This document shows positions 60,963 to 64,000 of a DNA stretch of 64,000 bases, piece after piece. Source of the DNA: Paraburkholderia largidicola (GTDB lineage: Bacteria; Pseudomonadota; Gammaproteobacteria; Burkholderiales; Burkholderiaceae); NCBI RefSeq assembly GCF_013426895.1, contig NZ_AP023175.1, positions 1,240,001-1,304,000 of the forward strand, read 5' to 3'. The translations under genes and the position numbers were made by a program. The notes below the pieces were generated by a model. That model was not told the DNA's origin. It saw nothing but the letters and a program-made list of their open reading frames with translations, and ran no database searches. Position 1 is the stretch's first letter, and each line of letters starts with the position of its first letter.

Positions 60963-61196
60963 ATGGCCTCGCTGACGATCACGGATCTCTCGCATCACCA
61001 GACACTGTCTAACGACGCGCTGTCTGCAGTGCGCGGCGGTAGCAACTTCAATTTCGGTAACGTGAACGCAGCGTTCGGCGGTGGGTTTGCCAGCCCGGCT
61101 ATCGTGGTCGCGCCCGTCATCCAGACCGACACGAAGATCGATATTCCGACGCTGCAGAATTTCGGCGGCCTGCAGTTTCTCAAGGGACTGTTTTAA
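60963..61196 (+). CDS. GG-leader peptide 13 (array gene 2.6)
   Basis: Identical in protein to peptide 7 (77 residues, core ending FLKGLF). Last gene of the array. The 150 bp tail that follows is nearly the same as after peptide 7, apart from a short deletion near 61300. Confidence 0.84.
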   Translation: MASLTITDLSHHQTLSNDALSAVRGGSNFNFGNVNAAFGGGFASPAIVVAPVIQTDTKIDIPTLQNFGGLQFLKGLF

Positions 61197-61348
61197 GTCC
61201 CGGGAATGAAACGGCTGTTCGCATGTAAAAACGTTGGTCGGGTTCGCAGAGCCCGTCGAACAGTTCAAGACAGCACCACAATACGGGGTAAGCGTTAAGA
61301 GAAGTTCTTTCTGAGAGGAATGCCGTCAGGTCTTGTCCCTTGACGGTT

Positions 61349-61720
61349 TCAGGCCCGCCAGTCCGTTCGCACTGGCGGGCCTTCTTGTTGGTGGGGCGTT
61401 GAGAGATCAACAAGTCCACGCATGAGCGCCATCACGCCTGGCGCCCGTTCATCTCCGGCGGCGCGCCAACGCGGCCACACCGCAGCGACGGACCAAAGCG
61501 ACATGAGTTGGCGCTCAGTCCAAATGAGAAGTTGACGGATCGCGCCGGATGAGGAGTCCGGCATCGCCCCAGCCAGAGCTAGATCCGCCATGCCTTGCAT
61601 TATCGGCTCGCACAGCGGGCGCGTCATCACACAAGTTAACAAGAGACTCTTTCCAGATGCGTCAAAATAGCGCCATCCAGTCGCGCCGCGCGCCGGAGCC
61701 ACGCCAGACCGCTCAGCCAC
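61349..61720 (-). CDS. Hypothetical protein ending inside the array terminator
   Basis: The frame of 123 codons contains a coding-quality middle (WRYFDASGKSLLLTCVMTRP, then MADLALAGAMPDSSSGAIRQ, then LLIWTERQLMSLWSVAAVW). The last dozen codons read through the terminator hairpin of block 2, so the original C-terminus may have been replaced when the array was inserted or expanded. No family recognised. It is divergent from the YigZ gene. Confidence 0.45.
   Translation of the reverse strand: MAERSGVAPARGATGWRYFDASGKSLLLTCVMTRPLCEPIMQGMADLALAGAMPDSSSGAIRQLLIWTERQLMSLWSVAAVWPRWRAAGDERAPGVMALMRGLVDLSTPHQQEGPPVRTDWRA
61352..61389 (+). terminator. Rho-independent terminator of block 2
   Basis: The same 11 bp stem and T-rich tail as at 58821-58858. 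Confidence 0.85.
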
Positions 61721-61773
61721 ATCCGCTAAGATAACGATCCTGACCGCCCCCGAACCAACCGACGCTCGCCGCC

Positions 61774-62367
61774 TTGCCCACCTTCACTCTCCCCTCAGCG
61801 CTGCAGGCGGAACTCGACATCCGCAAAAGCCGCTTCATCGCCTACGCGATTCCCGTCGCCGACCGCGACGCCGCGATGGACGAACTGCGCCGCCTGCGTG
61901 AAGCGCATCCCACGGCCACGCATGTGTGCTGGGCCCTGCTGGCGGGCGGGCAATCGGGCATGTCGGACGATGGCGAGCCGTCGGGCACGGCAGGGCGCCC
62001 GATCCTCGAAGTCCTGCGCCATCACGATCTGGACGGCGTGCTGGCCGCTGTCGTGCGCTATTACGGCGGCGTGAAGCTCGGCGCGGGCGGCCTCGTGCGC
62101 GCCTATACCGACGCGATCGCCACCGCGTTGCAGGACGCGCCGCGTGTCGAGCGGATCGCGCTTGCGTCCTTGCAGGTCGAGATCGGCTATCCCGACGAAG
62201 CCCGCGTGCGACGCTGGATCGAACAGGAAAACTACGCGCTCGAAGCGAGCGCGTACGACATGAACGTGCAACTGACGATACGCATGCCCGTCACGGCCAT
62301 CGACGCCGCGCGTGAAGCCTTGCGCGATATGACGCAAGGCCGCGCAATTTTCCCCGAAAGCCTCTGA
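61774..62367 (+). CDS. yigZ: YigZ/IMPACT-family protein
   Basis: The 197-residue protein starts at TTG 61774. The N-terminal UPF0029 domain is clear: KSRFIAYAIPV near residue 18, ATHVCWALL, SDDGEPSGTAGRPILEVL and VVRYYGGVKLGAGGLVRAY. A smaller C-terminal ferredoxin-like domain follows. The family is linked to translation or proteolysis control, but the bacterial role is not settled. It is the first ordinary housekeeping-type gene right of the peptide array. Confidence 0.9.
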   Translation: MPTFTLPSALQAELDIRKSRFIAYAIPVADRDAAMDELRRLREAHPTATHVCWALLAGGQSGMSDDGEPSGTAGRPILEVLRHHDLDGVLAAVVRYYGGVKLGAGGLVRAYTDAIATALQDAPRVERIALASLQVEIGYPDEARVRRWIEQENYALEASAYDMNVQLTIRMPVTAIDAAREALRDMTQGRAIFPESL

Positions 62368-62448
62368 GCAGAACCAGAACAAAACGGCCGCGTGCCGGAA
62401 AAGTACCGTGCACGCGGCCGCTCTGGAAGGCCTGTAACTTGTCGATGC

Positions 62449-64000
62449 TCAATGCGCCGCAGCAAACACCTTCGCCGATTGCTTCGCTTGCGCACCCGCC
62501 GCTGCCAGCGCATCTTCGAGAATCATCTCGGCGCCCTTCTCCGCGACCATCATCGTCGGCGCGTTGATATTGCCTGACGTGATGTTCGGGAAGATCGACG
62601 CATCGACGATCCGCAAGCCCGACATGCCATGCACGCGCAGCCGCTCGTCGACGACCGAGTTGCCATCGTCCGGCCCCATCGCGCACGAACCGCACAGGTG
62701 ATAGATCGAACCCGACTGTTCCCGGAAGTACTGCAGGAAAGCTTCGCGATCGTTCACTTGCGGGCCGGGCGATATCTCTTCGACAGTGATGTCCTTGAGC
62801 GCCGCCGTCGACATGATCTTGCGCACCAGTTCGCAGCCTTCGATGGCTTCGTCGATATCTTTTTGCGTCGTCAGCGCGTTGATGCGAATCTTCGCGGCAT
62901 CTTCCGCACGGTCGGACGCGATCTGGATCGAGCCGCGGCTACTCGGACGGCACGGATTGAAGCACAGCAGGAAGCCCGAATACGGTTCGGGTTCGAGGCT
63001 CGCCTTGTTGCTCTTCGGAATGCGATACGACAACGGGTTGAAATAGAGCTGCAGGTTAGGCAACGCTTCTTTCTCGCTGCTTTTGAAGAAGCCGCCAGCC
63101 TGGTTCACGCTCATCGCAAGCGGGCCTTTGCGCGTCAGCAGGTATTGCAAGCCGAGCTTGAGCTTGCCCAGCAACGGACGCATTTCGTCATTCAGCGTCT
63201 TCACGTTCGAGCGATAGTAGAAGCTCACGCAAAGATGATCCTGCAGATTTTGCCCGACTGCCGGCAAATGATGCACGAGAGGAACGCGATGCTCCGCGAG
63301 CAGCGCGCTATCGCCGACACCCGACAGTTGCAGCAGCTTCGGCGTATCGACGGCGCCCGCCGAAAGAATCACTTCCCGCTTCGCGGTGAAATGACGCGCA
63401 CTGCCGTTCTGCTTCACGACGACGCCCGTCGCGCGCCGGTCCGCGTCGAACAGCACCTGCGTGACGAGCACTTCACGCTCGACCGTCAGGTTCTTCCGGT
63501 TGAGCACCGGGTGCAGGTATTCGAAGCTGCTCGACGAACGCTGGCCATTACGCGTGTTCACGTCGTAAATGCCCGCGCCTTCGAACTGCGCACCGTTGAA
63601 GTCGTCAGTGCGCTTGTAGCCCGCCTGCTCGCAGCCCTTGATGAACACGTGACAGATGGGATGCGCCGCATCCTTCATCGGGGAAATGCCGATCGGGCCA
63701 TTTGCGCCGTGATACTCCGTGTTGCCGAGCGGATGCGCTTCGAGCTTGCGGAAATACGGCAGTACGTCGCGATACGACCAGCCCTTGTTGCCCGCCTCCG
63801 CCCAGTCGTCGTAATCCTGCGCCTGGCCGCGCACGTAGATCATTGCGTTGATCGAACCGGAGCCGCCCTGCACCTTGCCACGCGGGCAATACAACGAGCG
63901 GTTGTCGAGTTCCTTCTCCGGCTCGCTGTAGTACATCCAGTTGTAGGTTTCGTTGTAGTACGTCTTCGTGAAACCGACTGGAATTTTGAACCAGAACGAA
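62449..64000 (-). CDS. GMC-family FAD oxidoreductase (choline dehydrogenase-like), 5' end missing
   Basis: The frame runs off the right edge; about 517 residues are visible and roughly 40 N-terminal residues with the FAD-binding GxGxxG motif lie outside. Visible GMC features: PRGKVQGGSGSINAMIYVRG (signature 1), then LSAGAVDTPKLLQLSGVG (signature 2), and the C-terminal catalytic His region YHLCGSCAMG. These enzymes oxidise primary alcohols. The best matches in style are choline or alcohol dehydrogenases of Burkholderia; the substrate is not known. The stop lies 82 bp from the YigZ gene, which is convergent. Confidence 0.92.
   Translation of the reverse strand, partial: SFWFKIPVGFTKTYYNETYNWMYYSEPEKELDNRSLYCPRGKVQGGSGSINAMIYVRGQAQDYDDWAEAGNKGWSYRDVLPYFRKLEAHPLGNTEYHGANGPIGISPMKDAAHPICHVFIKGCEQAGYKRTDDFNGAQFEGAGIYDVNTRNGQRSSSSFEYLHPVLNRKNLTVEREVLVTQVLFDADRRATGVVVKQNGSARHFTAKREVILSAGAVDTPKLLQLSGVGDSALLAEHRVPLVHHLPAVGQNLQDHLCVSFYYRSNVKTLNDEMRPLLGKLKLGLQYLLTRKGPLAMSVNQAGGFFKSSEKEALPNLQLYFNPLSYRIPKSNKASLEPEPYSGFLLCFNPCRPSSRGSIQIASDRAEDAAKIRINALTTQKDIDEAIEGCELVRKIMSTAALKDITVEEISPGPQVNDREAFLQYFREQSGSIYHLCGSCAMGPDDGNSVVDERLRVHGMSGLRIVDASIFPNITSGNINAPTMMVAEKGAEMILEDALAAAGAQAKQSAKVFAAAH

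Larger units (their letters stand above)
59314..61389 (+). repeat. Array block 2 (six peptide genes, duplicated segment)
   Basis: Homologous to block 1 from the upstream dyad to the terminator, with two more peptide genes in the middle. Genes start at 59558, 59830, 60103, 60376, 60648 and 60963. Confidence 0.88.

Noticed and set aside
57557..61196. CRISPR array or simple satellite repeat
   Set aside because: The 272 bp units are open reading frames with ribosome sites and conserved codons, not repeat-spacer units.

Overview
The window looks like a chromosomal stretch from a member of the Burkholderiaceae, most likely Paraburkholderia or a close relative. This rests on the high-GC codon usage, the Burkholderia-type porin, the abundance of LysR, GlxA and MocR regulators, an inverted-repeat element of a type I associate with Paraburkholderia intergenic DNA, and recognisable protein families. 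No rRNA, tRNA, CRISPR array or insertion sequence was seen. Both ends cut genes: a MocR regulator at the left edge and a GMC oxidoreductase at the right edge.

Region 1 (1-15.9 kb) is accessory metabolism and regulation: MocR/PaiB pair, metallophosphoesterase plus cupredoxin, a heme-type membrane domain lacking its usual cyclase part, alpha/beta hydrolases, YceI, azoR with a divergent LysR regulator, a GlxA regulator with a monooxygenase, an NmrA-like reductase with a divergent PadR regulator and two textbook PadR operators, and a DUF1254 protein.

Region 2 (16.8-23.7 kb) is an aromatic amine dehydrogenase operon in the order aauB-aauE-aauD-aauA, followed by two c-type cytochromes, a phenylacetaldehyde-type dehydrogenase and a porin. 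Together they would oxidise arylalkylamines to aldehydes and then acids. Region 3 (24.5-29.2 kb) is a minus-strand 2-aminoethylphosphonate pathway: a nucleotidyltransferase, a PEP mutase fused to a second nucleotidyltransferase, phosphonopyruvate decarboxylase and the AEP transaminase. Region 4 (29.5-37.6 kb) carries a J-domain protein, a chemoreceptor, a second FtsI-like transpeptidase, a TPR glycosyltransferase-like protein, two small unknown genes and an LRAT-fold protein.

Region 5 (38.0-61.4 kb) is the most striking part. Thirteen small genes encode precursors with the same 26-residue leader ending in Gly-Gly. Ten of them sit in a tandem array with a 272-273 bp period in two partly duplicated blocks; a fourteenth copy is a relict. 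Around them lie a C39 peptidase ABC transporter with two cyclic-nucleotide-binding domains, a parvulin-type prolyl isomerase, an HlyD-type adaptor, a NodT/TolC-type outer membrane channel, a two-FHA membrane protein, a PP2C phosphatase, a Ser/Thr kinase, a caspase-FGE fusion protein, two DUF4399 proteins and a sigma-54 activator. Four peptide transcription units have sigma-54 (-24/-12) promoters. Three of those carry a dyad, CTGTY-N11-GACAG, ending 141-142 bp upstream of the -24 element. I read this as one dedicated peptide secretion system, with export and processing genes in one operon, sigma-54 control of the cargo, and a phosphorylation circuit of the kind known from type VI secretion. What the secreted peptides do is unknown. 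The window ends with a YigZ-family gene and the GMC oxidoreductase.
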